Shown here piece after piece: positions 42,787-51,683 of a stretch of DNA of 55,103 nucleotides; position 1 is the stretch's first letter, and the number at the start of each line of letters is the position of its first letter. Both the position numbers and the translations under genes were made by a program. The notes under the pieces were generated by a model. That model had not been told where the DNA came from. It made no database searches and was given only the letters and a program-made list of their open reading frames with translations. This stretch comes from Bacteroidales bacterium (lineage in GTDB: Bacteria; Bacteroidota; Bacteroidia; Bacteroidales; UBA932), in contig JAFXFS010000005.1 of the NCBI GenBank assembly GCA_017513445.1, positions 1-55,103 of the forward strand, given 5' to 3'.

Positions 42787-43599
42787 ATGGATAATAATAA
42801 ATTATTAGCTCAGGAAATAGCAAAGATTGCTGAGGTTGCCAGTTACCTTTGGCAAAGAGGTTGGGCAGAGTATAACGGAGGAAATATCTCTGTAAATGTT
42901 ACCGAGTCTTTAAGTGAGGAAGAACGCAAGGTGGAGGCAATTGGAGATAAAGTTACACTCCCTACCATTTTAGAAGAACTTAAAGGATCAATCTTTTATG
43001 TAACAGGTACAGGTAAGAGAATGAGATATGTTGCACAATCTCCTTGGGAAAATGGCGCCTTGATTCGCATAAGTGAGTGTGGAGATTATTTTGAAGTAAT
43101 CTATAAAAATTGCATAAAACCAACATCTGAATTACCTTCTCACCTCTCTATGCACAATTACTTGAAATCTATAGGTAGAGATTGTAAAGTGGTTCTTCAC
43201 ACACACCCAACAGATTTAGTTGCACTTACTCATAGTAAGCAATGGCTTGATAGTGAGGCAATTACAAATATGCTTTGGAGTATGATTCCAGAATGTAGAA
43301 TTATTACTCCAAGAGGTGTAGGAATTGTTCCATATCAAATTCCTGGCACTATGGCTCTTGCAAATGCAACTATTGAGCAATTAGCAAAACACGATGTAGT
43401 CTTCTGGGAAAAACACGGAATACTTGCAACTGGTAGAGATGTTGTAGATTGTTTCGATGTCATAGATACCTTAAGCAAATCTGCACAAATATATATTAAT
43501 GCAAAAATGGCCGGATTTGAACCGGAAGGAATGTGTAAAAAAGATCTGGATGATTTAGTACCTGCATTTGGATTAGAAAAATATTATAATGAGAATTAA
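42787..43599 (+). CDS. rhaD: Rhamnulose-1-phosphate aldolase
   Basis: RhaD splits rhamnulose 1-phosphate into dihydroxyacetone phosphate and L-lactaldehyde. The 270-residue class II aldolase has WAEYNGGNISVN near residue 26, SELPSHLSMHNYL with the catalytic Glu region, the zinc pair in VVLHTHPTDLVALTH, and WEKHGILATGRD with the third His. Its 3' end overlaps the next gene by 11 bases. No lactaldehyde reductase (fucO) gene follows, so lactaldehyde disposal must be encoded elsewhere. Confidence 0.95.
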   Translation: MDNNKLLAQEIAKIAEVASYLWQRGWAEYNGGNISVNVTESLSEEERKVEAIGDKVTLPTILEELKGSIFYVTGTGKRMRYVAQSPWENGALIRISECGDYFEVIYKNCIKPTSELPSHLSMHNYLKSIGRDCKVVLHTHPTDLVALTHSKQWLDSEAITNMLWSMIPECRIITPRGVGIVPYQIPGTMALANATIEQLAKHDVVFWEKHGILATGRDVVDCFDVIDTLSKSAQIYINAKMAGFEPEGMCKKDLDDLVPAFGLEKYYNEN

Positions 43600-45316
43600 A
43601 TTTTATATCACACTGATTTTCAGTTTATTATCCATATCTCTATGGGGACAGAGGAGTACACTTACAAGAGAGTACATTACCCCTGAAAGAATAGTTTTAG
43701 AGAGTGGTAATATTACTAATTCTGAAAGATTACTGAAAGATGGAATTGGGCAATCAACTTTAAGTAATGCTGATGTTTGCGTAATTAAGGGAAAGGGCTC
43801 AATTTTGGTCGATTTTGGTTGCGAACTTCACGGAGCAATAGAGATTGTTACAGGTATGTCACCCACTTCAGGTGATGCAAAGCTTCATATTACATTGGGA
43901 GAGAGTGTTAGCGAAGCGATGAGTCGTATCGGTGAAAAGGGTGCAACTAATGATCACGCCGTTCGTGATTTTGATCTAAGTGTACCTTGGCTTGGTGTGG
44001 CTCAATATGGTAATTCAGGATTTCGATTTGCAAGAATTGAGACTCTTGATTCCACAGCAACACTCTACTTAAGAGAGGTCAGAGCTATTTCTATATACAA
44101 AGATGTTCCTCAACTTGGTACCTTTGAATCATCAGATACACTTTTGAATCAAATATGGAGTACTGGTAAACGCACAGTTCACCTATGTATGCAAGACTAT
44201 CTTTGGGATGGTATAAAACGCGACAGATTGGTATGGATTGGAGATATGATGCCTGAGGTGATATCGATTTTTGCTCTTTTCGGAGCAGATGAGATTATTC
44301 CAAAGAGTCTTGACCTTACAAGAGATGCTACTCCACTCCCTGGTTGGATGAATGGAATTAGTTCTTATTCACTTTGGTGGGTTCTCCTTCAGGAAGAGTG
44401 GTATAAAAGAGTAGAAGATTTTGACTACTTGAAAGAGCAAGAGGATTACCTTTATGCTTTATTAGAGCAGATTATTAAGACAATTGATGATAACGGAGTT
44501 GAGCATTTAGGAGGCACTCGTTTCCTTGACTGGCCATCTAATGCTAATAGTAAAGCTATTGATGCCGGCCTACAATCTCTTACAGTTATGACAATGAAAA
44601 GCGGAGAACATCTATGTAAGATATTGGGGAAGAAGGAGTTATCAAAAAAATGCAAAGATTATTACAAGAAAACTCTCAAAGCTGCCAAAACTCTTGGTGA
44701 TGAATTTATCAAGACAAATCAAAATCCGATTGGAGAGAAACAGGCAGTTGCTCTACTTACTTTGTGCGAAGCTTTAGATGCAGCAAAAGGTGCTGAACTT
44801 ATTGCAAAAAATGGCACTAAAGGTTTCTCTACATTCTATGGTTACTTTATGTGCGAAGCTCTAGCAATGGGTGGAATGATAGATCAGGCAACTGATATCA
44901 TTAAAGAGTATTGGGGGGGAATGTTAAAGATGGGTGCAACTACATTCTGGGAGGATTTTGACCTTGCTTGGGTGGATGGCTCAGCCCCTATTGACGAAGT
45001 TGTACCTGAAGGGAAAAAGGATATTCACGGAGATTTTGGAGCATATTGCTATCTCGGTTTCAGACATAGTCTATGCCACGGATGGGCTAGTGGTCCTACA
45101 CCTTGGATGATGCACCACATTTTAGGTATCACCCTTGAAGAGAGTGGATATAAAGAGATATCCATCAACCCTCATCTTGGCAAATTAGATTGGGCAAAAG
45201 GCTCATATCCAACACCTTACGGAATTATAAGTATCTCATTAACAAAAGATAAAGAGGGTAAGACCATCATTGATGTAGATGCACCTAAAGAGATAAAGAT
45301 TAATATTAACAAATAA
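43589..45316 (+). CDS. Secreted GH78-like alpha-L-rhamnosidase (variant active site)
   Basis: The 575-residue protein has a signal peptide (FYITLIFSLLSISLWGQ) and no lipobox, then a beta-rich N-terminal part (about 20-170) and an (alpha/alpha)6 domain (about 180-480). The GH78 catalytic segment is seen as LWDGIKRDRLVWIGDMMPE near residue 205; the usual general acid Glu is Asp here, a form I recall from a Bacteroidetes subgroup. The C-terminal beta domain includes HGWASGPTPWMMHHIL. It is predicted to release terminal rhamnose in the periplasm. It overlaps rhaD by 11 bases. Confidence 0.82.
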   Translation: MRIKFYITLIFSLLSISLWGQRSTLTREYITPERIVLESGNITNSERLLKDGIGQSTLSNADVCVIKGKGSILVDFGCELHGAIEIVTGMSPTSGDAKLHITLGESVSEAMSRIGEKGATNDHAVRDFDLSVPWLGVAQYGNSGFRFARIETLDSTATLYLREVRAISIYKDVPQLGTFESSDTLLNQIWSTGKRTVHLCMQDYLWDGIKRDRLVWIGDMMPEVISIFALFGADEIIPKSLDLTRDATPLPGWMNGISSYSLWWVLLQEEWYKRVEDFDYLKEQEDYLYALLEQIIKTIDDNGVEHLGGTRFLDWPSNANSKAIDAGLQSLTVMTMKSGEHLCKILGKKELSKKCKDYYKKTLKAAKTLGDEFIKTNQNPIGEKQAVALLTLCEALDAAKGAELIAKNGTKGFSTFYGYFMCEALAMGGMIDQATDIIKEYWGGMLKMGATTFWEDFDLAWVDGSAPIDEVVPEGKKDIHGDFGAYCYLGFRHSLCHGWASGPTPWMMHHILGITLEESGYKEISINPHLGKLDWAKGSYPTPYGIISISLTKDKEGKTIIDVDAPKEIKININK

Positions 45317-45328
45317 ACAATTACGATT

Positions 45329-47548
45329 TTGAAAAGGATTTTTTTAGGATTACTGATTGTAATCGGTTTCACATTGAGCTCTTGCTGTAGCCAAAACGAG
45401 GATGTCACTCAAAAGGAGTGGAAAGGTAGCTGGATTAGCGCTCAAGATTGTCAAGATGAACCAAATAGCTGGTTAATCTATCGTTACGAAAAAGAGTTAA
45501 CAAAAGTTCCTTCCAAATTAATGGCACGAATAGGTGTCGATAGTAAATATTGGATGTGGATCAATGGTGAAATGGTTGTTTTTGAGGGTGGTCTTAAAAG
45601 AGGACCAGCTCCCGAGAAGACATACTACGATGTAATTGACATTGCTCCTTACCTGAAAAAGGGTAAGAACAGCATCGCTATTTTACATTGGTACTTTGGA
45701 AAAGATGGTTTCAGCCACAAAAACTCAGGCAAAGCAGGATTGATATTTGATGCTCAAGGCAAGAGTGTTGAAATCTGCTCTAATGAGGAGTGGAAATGTG
45801 AAGTTTATCAAGCTTATAGCAATACAGAGGCACCATACCCGAATTACAGATTGCCTGAAAGCAATATCCGTTATGATGCTCAAAAAGCTATTGAGGATTG
45901 GTATAAACTTGACAGTAGTGCTGAACTTAAAAATGCTAAAATAGTTGCCTCTGCAGGAGATGCTCCATTTGGAGAACTTGTTGCCAGACCTATTCCTATG
46001 TGGAAAGATTATGGTGTAACAGATTATAAATCAGTAGAAAAGAGTGGCGATACCCTTATCTGTAAGCTCCCTTATAACTGTCATATTACACCATATCTTA
46101 AAGTTAATTCAAAGAATGGAGGTGATACTATTCACATTATCACTGATAATTATCAAGGCGGTAGCGAAAATAATGTCAGAGCTGAATACATTACAAAAGC
46201 TGGAGAACAGGAGTATGAAAGTCTTGGTTGGATGAATGGTCACTATGTATGGTACATTATTCCTGAAGGCGTAGAGGTTATCGAAGTTAAATATAGAGAG
46301 ACAGGTTACAATACAGAGTTCTCTGGTTCATTTGAATGCAATGATCCATTCTTTAATGAATTATGGAAACGTTCAGCAAGGACTCTTTATGTTACAATGA
46401 GAGATACCTATATGGATTGTCCAGACAGAGAGCGTGCTCAATGGTGGGGTGATGCTGTTAATGAGCTTGGTGAAGCATTTTATGCCTTGAGTCCATCATC
46501 ACAGCTTCTTGCAAAGAAAGGTATATATGAACTTGTTAATTGGCAACGCGAGAATGGTACTATCTATTCACCTGTGCCATCAGGCAACTGGGGCAAAGAG
46601 CTACCACTACAAATGTTGGCATCAGTTGGTTGGTATGGATTCTATACACAATACTTCTTCAGTGGAGATGACTCTTTTATTGCTGACGTTTATGACAGAG
46701 TTCATAGATATCTTCACGAGGTATGGCAATTAGATGAAGATGGAATGGTTATCCTTCGTCCAGGTGAGTGGAACTGGGGCGATTGGGGCTGGGATATCGA
46801 TATGAGAGTTTTGACAAATTGTTGGTACTACCTGGCTTTAAAAGGAGAAAATGAGTTTGCAAAAATATTAGGTAAAGCTGATGATATTACTCTTAATAAT
46901 GAGATTATGAGTAGAATTAAAGCAAATTTCGATGCTAAATTCTGGAATGGCGAGGTATATCGTTCAGAAGATCACGTTGGAGCAAATGATGACAGAGCTC
47001 AAGCTATGGCTGTTGTCTCAGGTTTGGCAAACGAAGAGTACTATCCTCAAATTATTGAATCTCTAAAGAAAGAGTATCACGCTAGCCCTTATATGGAAAA
47101 ATATGTACTTGAAGCTCTTTACATTTTAGGTGAAGATGAGTTCGCACTTGATAGGATGAAAGAGAGATATGCTAAAATGTTGGGATACACTGACTACACT
47201 ACCCTATTTGAGGGTTGGGGAATTGGTGCAGAGGGTTTTGGTGGTGGTACAATTAACCACGCTTGGAGTGGAGGTCCACTAACTATGATGAGTCAAAAGG
47301 TATGTGGTATCTCTCCTACTACTCCTGGATTTAAGAAGTTTAGAGTTGCTCCTCAAATGGGATACCTTACAAATGTATCAGCTACAATGGTAACTTCTGA
47401 TGGTAGCAAGATTAGTGTTGACGTTGTTGTAGAAAACGACAAAACATCACTAACTGTTTCAGTACCAAAAGGTTATGAAGCAGAATTAGTTCTTCCTAAT
47501 GGAACGAGCAAAGTTGTAAAATCGGGTACACATACCCTAAGCGAATAA
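45329..47548 (+). CDS. GH78 alpha-L-rhamnosidase lipoprotein
   Basis: The 739-residue protein has a lipoprotein signal (IGFTLSSCC) and N-terminal beta domains (SWLIYRYEKELTK and RIGVDSKYWMWINGEMVVFEGG). The canonical GH78 acid site is RDTYMDCPDRERAQWWGD (about residues 359-376), and the C-terminal part includes GGGTINHAWSGGPLTMM. It should be exposed on a membrane surface and remove alpha-L-rhamnose from glycans. The start is TTG: the only in-frame ATG near comes after the signal sequence. It lies 12 bases after the first rhamnosidase and ends 9 bases from the convergent LRR gene. Confidence 0.88.
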   Translation: MKRIFLGLLIVIGFTLSSCCSQNEDVTQKEWKGSWISAQDCQDEPNSWLIYRYEKELTKVPSKLMARIGVDSKYWMWINGEMVVFEGGLKRGPAPEKTYYDVIDIAPYLKKGKNSIAILHWYFGKDGFSHKNSGKAGLIFDAQGKSVEICSNEEWKCEVYQAYSNTEAPYPNYRLPESNIRYDAQKAIEDWYKLDSSAELKNAKIVASAGDAPFGELVARPIPMWKDYGVTDYKSVEKSGDTLICKLPYNCHITPYLKVNSKNGGDTIHIITDNYQGGSENNVRAEYITKAGEQEYESLGWMNGHYVWYIIPEGVEVIEVKYRETGYNTEFSGSFECNDPFFNELWKRSARTLYVTMRDTYMDCPDRERAQWWGDAVNELGEAFYALSPSSQLLAKKGIYELVNWQRENGTIYSPVPSGNWGKELPLQMLASVGWYGFYTQYFFSGDDSFIADVYDRVHRYLHEVWQLDEDGMVILRPGEWNWGDWGWDIDMRVLTNCWYYLALKGENEFAKILGKADDITLNNEIMSRIKANFDAKFWNGEVYRSEDHVGANDDRAQAMAVVSGLANEEYYPQIIESLKKEYHASPYMEKYVLEALYILGEDEFALDRMKERYAKMLGYTDYTTLFEGWGIGAEGFGGGTINHAWSGGPLTMMSQKVCGISPTTPGFKKFRVAPQMGYLTNVSATMVTSDGSKISVDVVVENDKTSLTVSVPKGYEAELVLPNGTSKVVKSGTHTLSE

Positions 47549-47557
47549 TTATCTAAT

Positions 47558-50296
47558 TTATATATTAGCAACAATATCATCTGCATATTGTTCCCATCCT
47601 TTCGCGCTTCTGTAGGCTTCCACCGCAGAAGCGTGAACTTTTATGTACCTAGGAGAAGAGAAGGTATTAAAAAGATTATTATCATTCTCCGAGTTCTCTA
47701 AAGTTGGAGGAGTAGTCGGAATTAACACAAAGGTTGTTCCTTGTGGATTATTTGTATATAAAGCATAATATCCAATACTCTTAACTCTTTGAGGAAGTGT
47801 CAATTCAGAGAGAGAAGAACAACCATAAAAGGCACGCTCACCAATTGTTGTTACATTTTGAGATACTTGAAAATCGACTAATGAAGTACAAGCAGAAAAT
47901 GCTGTTGCTCCTATTGATGTAAGATCTTCAGGTGAGACAAAACTTTCCAAAGATGTACAACCATAAAATGCTGAATAACCTATACTTTGTATAGTGTTTG
48001 GTAATTCGATATCTCTTAACTCTCTACATCTATAAAATAGAGATTCATTTATTGCCGTAATATCTGCCTTAATTTTTACTGATGTTAACGATGTACAATT
48101 TTCAAAACAATACTCCCCTATTGATACAATATTGGATGGAATTGTAATACTTTTCAACTCACTACATCCTGAAAATGCCTTTGGAGCAATCTCTTTTACA
48201 GATGTTGGAATTACAGATTGTGCACATCCTATCAGTAAGATATCAGACTCACTCTCAATGATTGTATTTGAGCTATTACGAGAATCATATCTACTATTAT
48301 TCTCATCAATTTTAATTGACTCCAACTTATTACAATTATTAAATGCACAAATTCCAATTGAATCAATTGATGCAGGAATCTCAATATTTGTAATAGATGA
48401 ACATCCATAGAAAGCATACCCCTCTATTGTATTCACACCCTCTGGAATAGTTATTTCGGATAATAGTTTACAACCGTTAAATGAGCTATCTTCTATAGAG
48501 TTCAGGGATGCCGGAATTGAAATTTTCTTAAGTACGGAACAGTTATAGAAGACTCTCATACCCATTTTCTCAAGAGTGGATGGCAGAGTGACACTCTCTA
48601 ACAAGACACAACTTGAAAAGGCATCTCTACCAATAGTTTTAACTCCTTCAGGAATTACTACACTACTTAGAGACTTACAATAATTAAATGCTAGATCACC
48701 TATCTCCTCCAAAGATTGAGGAAAGGTTATCGATTTCAAATTTCTACAATAATCAAAAGCACTTATCTCAATCTTTTTCAGATTCGTAAAATATTGCAAT
48801 TCATCAAATGATGTTACAACTCTATTGTTAGAGCCAAAGAAATTTGTAGGGATAGATGTAACACTCTGCGCCTCTGCAATAGAGATCTCCTTATCTCCAT
48901 CTAAATCAAAAGCTGCAACACAAGCTGACTTGACATTACTATCTGCAAAGGTAAGTAATTGTAGATTCAACGACTTCTCCTGAATGATAGTGAAGGATTG
49001 TAATAATTCCCCATATTTACCTATCAATGAGATAGTTGCACTTCTTTCTTCGCCATTATTTTCTCCAACGGAGAAGATAAGCAATTCATCTCTTACCGGA
49101 GATTTTGTCTCTACATACTCTATCCATTTGACATCTTCCGGAATAGATACTGTGTAATCAAAGTTCGTTTTAACTTGGATCTGCAACTCAGAAGAATTAG
49201 AAGAAACTTGATATGAATCAGTTGCCTCCATAACACCCTCAGAAAATGTCAGAGACTGCATAGCTGTACCTGATAGAGGAGATGTTGCTATCACAAGAAT
49301 TTTACCTGTAGCAGGATTCAATGGCACCTTAACAAGAAGATAACCACTACTATAATCTTCTGGTACAATTTCTGCGTCCCAATCGCCTGAAGGGATACAA
49401 TCAATCTGTGTCTGAGAATCTGCACCAATGATTTCATAAGGCAATTTCATACTCCTTCCAGGTATTGCTGGTATAGAGTTAACCTCCTCGAACAAAATTG
49501 AAAAGCCCGATGTTCTTGGCACTGTCAGGATAGTTCCATCCTGCAGTACAAATGTCACATAATTATTATCGTAATATACCTGTTTGAAGAATGAATCTCC
49601 ATCTTTACCATCCTTGCCATCCTTACCATCCTTACCATTATCACCGGTTGCTTTACCTACTTGAGTCCAAGTGTTACCATTATCTAATGATAGATACCAA
49701 TAACCCTCCTCTATTTTTAATTGAGGAGTCACTCCATTCTCTCCATCAAGACCGGGATCACCATCATTTCCATCTTGACCATCTTCTCCATCTTTTCCAT
49801 TCACACCTTGAGCCAAAACCATATTTCCATCCTCGTCTAACAACCACTCGCCATTAACAGTCCAATAGTATAGTCCATCACTCCACTTTTTAACTCCAAT
49901 AATTGGAGCATCGCCACTACCACCTATGCCATCCTTACCATCTTTGCCGTCTTTCCCATCTTTACCATCTTCTCCATCTTTACCATCTTCTCCATCCTTT
50001 CCATCCTGGCCGTGATAAATGGTTATTGAATCGGCAAATTTGAAACTAATTACATATCCAATTATATCATTCCCCTCTTTAACTAGTTCAATTCCAGTAA
50101 TATAATCGTTTGTCTGAAGGGCTTCAACTATAGTTTGAAGCGATGTAATATTTGTATTGAACCTGGCACATAGTTGTTCTAATTCTTTAACTCTCTGTTC
50201 TAAATCATCCACTCTTTTTTCCAATTCACCAATTTGAGTGCAAGAGACAAATAGAAGTGTAAAGAGAATAGCTATAAGGTGTTTAATATTTCTCAT
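47558..50296 (-). CDS. Large surface lipoprotein: coiled coil, collagen-like tracts and BspA-type LRR domain
   Basis: The 912-residue protein begins with a lipoprotein signal (LFTLLFVSC, Cys19) and a coiled coil (about 21-62), resembling the DUF4988 head of Bacteroides lipoproteins. Three Gly-Asp-Lys-rich collagen-like tracts follow (about 96-126, 167-187, 219-233), separated by small YYWTVNGEW-type modules. Two Ig-like/BACON-like segments run to about 450, then an acidic DLDGDKEISIAEA turn resembling an EF-hand. From about 480 there are roughly 17 BspA-type LRR_5 repeats (AFYGCSSLxxIxIP). It probably acts in surface adhesion. Confidence 0.85.
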   Translation of the reverse strand: MRNIKHLIAILFTLLFVSCTQIGELEKRVDDLEQRVKELEQLCARFNTNITSLQTIVEALQTNDYITGIELVKEGNDIIGYVISFKFADSITIYHGQDGKDGEDGKDGEDGKDGKDGKDGKDGIGGSGDAPIIGVKKWSDGLYYWTVNGEWLLDEDGNMVLAQGVNGKDGEDGQDGNDGDPGLDGENGVTPQLKIEEGYWYLSLDNGNTWTQVGKATGDNGKDGKDGKDGKDGDSFFKQVYYDNNYVTFVLQDGTILTVPRTSGFSILFEEVNSIPAIPGRSMKLPYEIIGADSQTQIDCIPSGDWDAEIVPEDYSSGYLLVKVPLNPATGKILVIATSPLSGTAMQSLTFSEGVMEATDSYQVSSNSSELQIQVKTNFDYTVSIPEDVKWIEYVETKSPVRDELLIFSVGENNGEERSATISLIGKYGELLQSFTIIQEKSLNLQLLTFADSNVKSACVAAFDLDGDKEISIAEAQSVTSIPTNFFGSNNRVVTSFDELQYFTNLKKIEISAFDYCRNLKSITFPQSLEEIGDLAFNYCKSLSSVVIPEGVKTIGRDAFSSCVLLESVTLPSTLEKMGMRVFYNCSVLKKISIPASLNSIEDSSFNGCKLLSEITIPEGVNTIEGYAFYGCSSITNIEIPASIDSIGICAFNNCNKLESIKIDENNSRYDSRNSSNTIIESESDILLIGCAQSVIPTSVKEIAPKAFSGCSELKSITIPSNIVSIGEYCFENCTSLTSVKIKADITAINESLFYRCRELRDIELPNTIQSIGYSAFYGCTSLESFVSPEDLTSIGATAFSACTSLVDFQVSQNVTTIGERAFYGCSSLSELTLPQRVKSIGYYALYTNNPQGTTFVLIPTTPPTLENSENDNNLFNTFSSPRYIKVHASAVEAYRSAKGWEQYADDIVANI
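49598..49642 (-). repeat. Third collagen-like G-x-y coding repeat
   Basis: Residues 219-233 of the LRR lipoprotein repeat Gly-Lys-Asp; the DNA repeats a 9-base unit close to CCATCCTTA on the plus strand. Confidence 0.75.
49736..49798 (-). repeat. Second collagen-like G-x-y coding repeat
   Basis: Residues 167-187 follow Gly-x-Asp/Asn triplets, more diverged than the other two tracts. Confidence 0.65.
49919..50011 (-). repeat. First collagen-like G-x-y coding repeat
   Basis: Residues 96-126 of the lipoprotein are Gly-Glu/Lys-Asp triplets. The DNA consists of near-identical 9-base units (GGA/C-AAA/GAA-GAT/C), which makes it prone to length change by slippage. Confidence 0.8.
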
Positions 50297-50366
50297 AAGA
50301 ATAAATTTTATAGATTGTAAATATAAGAATTTTTATCGTTGTATCTATAAAACGGGATTAATCTTG

Positions 50367-50374
50367 TATATTTG
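50367..50374 (+). promoter_or_regulatory. Putative -7 box of rnpB
   Basis: TATATTTG lies 14 bases before the first paired base of the RNase P RNA. A TTG at 50339-50341 is too far away to be a proper -33 box. Confidence 0.5.
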
Positions 50375-50385
50375 CAACATAATAA

Positions 50386-50700
50386 TTGGGAAGAGTGTTC
50401 TATCGCTATTAATTTAGAGGAAAGTCCGGACAGAATAGAGCAGTGTCCTGTGGAAAGCACAGGTGGGTGTAAACTTAGGGAGAGCGCAACAGAAAATAAC
50501 CGCCAAAAGGTAAGGGTGAAAAAGTGAGGTAAGAGCTCACAGATGCTATTGGCGACAATAGTGTGGTGCGCACCGACACTCTGCAAGGCCAAGTATATCG
50601 ACAATTAAGGGTTGCTCGTCCAATGTCGAGGGGTGGGCTGCATAGATAAATGATAGAACCCGTTTACGGGACAGAATTCGGCTTATAACTCCTCCCTTTT
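50386..50700 (+). ncRNA. rnpB: RNase P RNA (class A)
   Basis: This is the catalytic RNA that cuts 5' leaders from tRNA precursors. The universal core GAGGAAAGTCCGGAC is at 50417-50431. The 3' core contains ACAGAATTCGGCTTATA and the helix P1 pairing of GGGAAGAGT (50388-50396) with ACTCCTCCC (50688-50696). The length of about 310 nt is ordinary for class A RNAs. It is read from the plus strand, opposite to both neighbours. An ORF on the other strand across this region is an artefact. Confidence 0.94.
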
Positions 50701-50704
50701 ATAT

Positions 50705-50758
50705 AAAAAAAAAGGATGATTAAAGAGTGGAAATAATCACATCTTTAATCATCCTCTT
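50705..50758. terminator. Bidirectional terminator between rnpB and the GDPD gene
   Basis: A 13-base-pair perfect stem (GGATGATTAAAGA 50714-50726 with 50742-50754) has nine A residues on its left, which are T on the minus strand, and TCTTCTTTT on its right. It can end rnpB on the plus strand and the GDPD transcript on the minus strand. Confidence 0.85.
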
Positions 50759-50774
50759 CTTTTAAATTCTATTA

Positions 50775-51683
50775 TTACTCGTGAAGTCCTTGTGTTCTAA
50801 GATATTCGATAAGTAGAGCTGGTCTATCAGTTTGTACCATTGTTGCACCAAGTTCTACAATTTGTCCATAAATCAGTTCTGGGTTATCCTTTGCTGCCTC
50901 ATCGCATAGACCACCATTTAGAGATGGCCACAATGTATTAACCCAAAGTTTAGAGCCCTTTTCAATAATCTGAGCCATAGATTGCTTTACGGAATCATCC
51001 ATTTTAGGCCAACAAATCTCGTAAGCAACAGGTTGATTTTCATCTGAGATATATGAATCAAATAATTCTTTACCTGGTTCTATACAGATATTCACGATTG
51101 GCATATACATAAAGTTATTCTCATATTGTGCCAATTTCTCCTCTACTACACTCTTAGGAGAGGCTCCTTTCATCAAAATCTGATTTGTAACACCAAGTTT
51201 TTCTGTTACAGCAAGTGCTTGATCATAAAGCCAATAAGCGTGATCGAGATTTACTACAATTTGATCCTTTGCTACAAGAAGTGCCTCTTCTAATGTTGGA
51301 ATTGTCTGATCTGAAATAGTACCATCAGCAAATTTCAATTTGAAACTCTTCAATGAATCCAAAGTAAAATCTCCAACTTTACCTGTTCCATTAGTTGTTC
51401 TATCAATTGTTTGATCGTGACATAATACCAGAATGCTATCTTTGGTCAATTTCAAATCTACTTCTACTACATCAGCTTTCATATCAATTGCAGATTGAAT
51501 AGCAGCCAGTGAATTTTCAGGGTGATTGCGCCAATCTCCCCTATGAACTACAACCAAAACATTTTTTGACTTAGGATTATTTATTTCAGAAATAATCTTA
51601 TCTGTACGTAATTGATTGTCATTCTGAGGTTTACACGAAACAATTATCAATGTAAACAGGAGTAATAATAGAGACTTTTTCAT
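50775..51683 (-). CDS. Glycerophosphodiester phosphodiesterase family lipoprotein
   Basis: GDPD enzymes release glycerol 3-phosphate from deacylated phospholipids. The 302-residue protein has a lipoprotein signal (LLFTLIIVSC) and a TIM-barrel GDPD domain, with VVHRGDWRNHPENSLAAIQSA holding the first catalytic His and VEVDLKLTKDSILVLCHDQTIDRTTNG holding the Glu/Asp metal ligands and second His. It ends in QTDRPALLIEYLRTQG. Its ATG overlaps the stop of the threonine aldolase gene (TAATG), suggesting translational coupling. A terminator follows. Confidence 0.92.
   Translation of the reverse strand: MKKSLLLLLFTLIIVSCKPQNDNQLRTDKIISEINNPKSKNVLVVVHRGDWRNHPENSLAAIQSAIDMKADVVEVDLKLTKDSILVLCHDQTIDRTTNGTGKVGDFTLDSLKSFKLKFADGTISDQTIPTLEEALLVAKDQIVVNLDHAYWLYDQALAVTEKLGVTNQILMKGASPKSVVEEKLAQYENNFMYMPIVNICIEPGKELFDSYISDENQPVAYEICWPKMDDSVKQSMAQIIEKGSKLWVNTLWPSLNGGLCDEAAKDNPELIYGQIVELGATMVQTDRPALLIEYLRTQGLHE

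Noticed and set aside
49591-49857. Plus-strand ORF rich in His, Tyr and Pro; also a CRISPR-like look of the repeats
   Set aside because: It is the antisense reading of the collagen-like tracts. The 9-base units are contiguous with no spacers, and no cas genes are present.
50308-50604. Minus-strand ORF of 98 codons
   Set aside because: It lies over the RNase P RNA, and its translation is an artefact of RNA structure.
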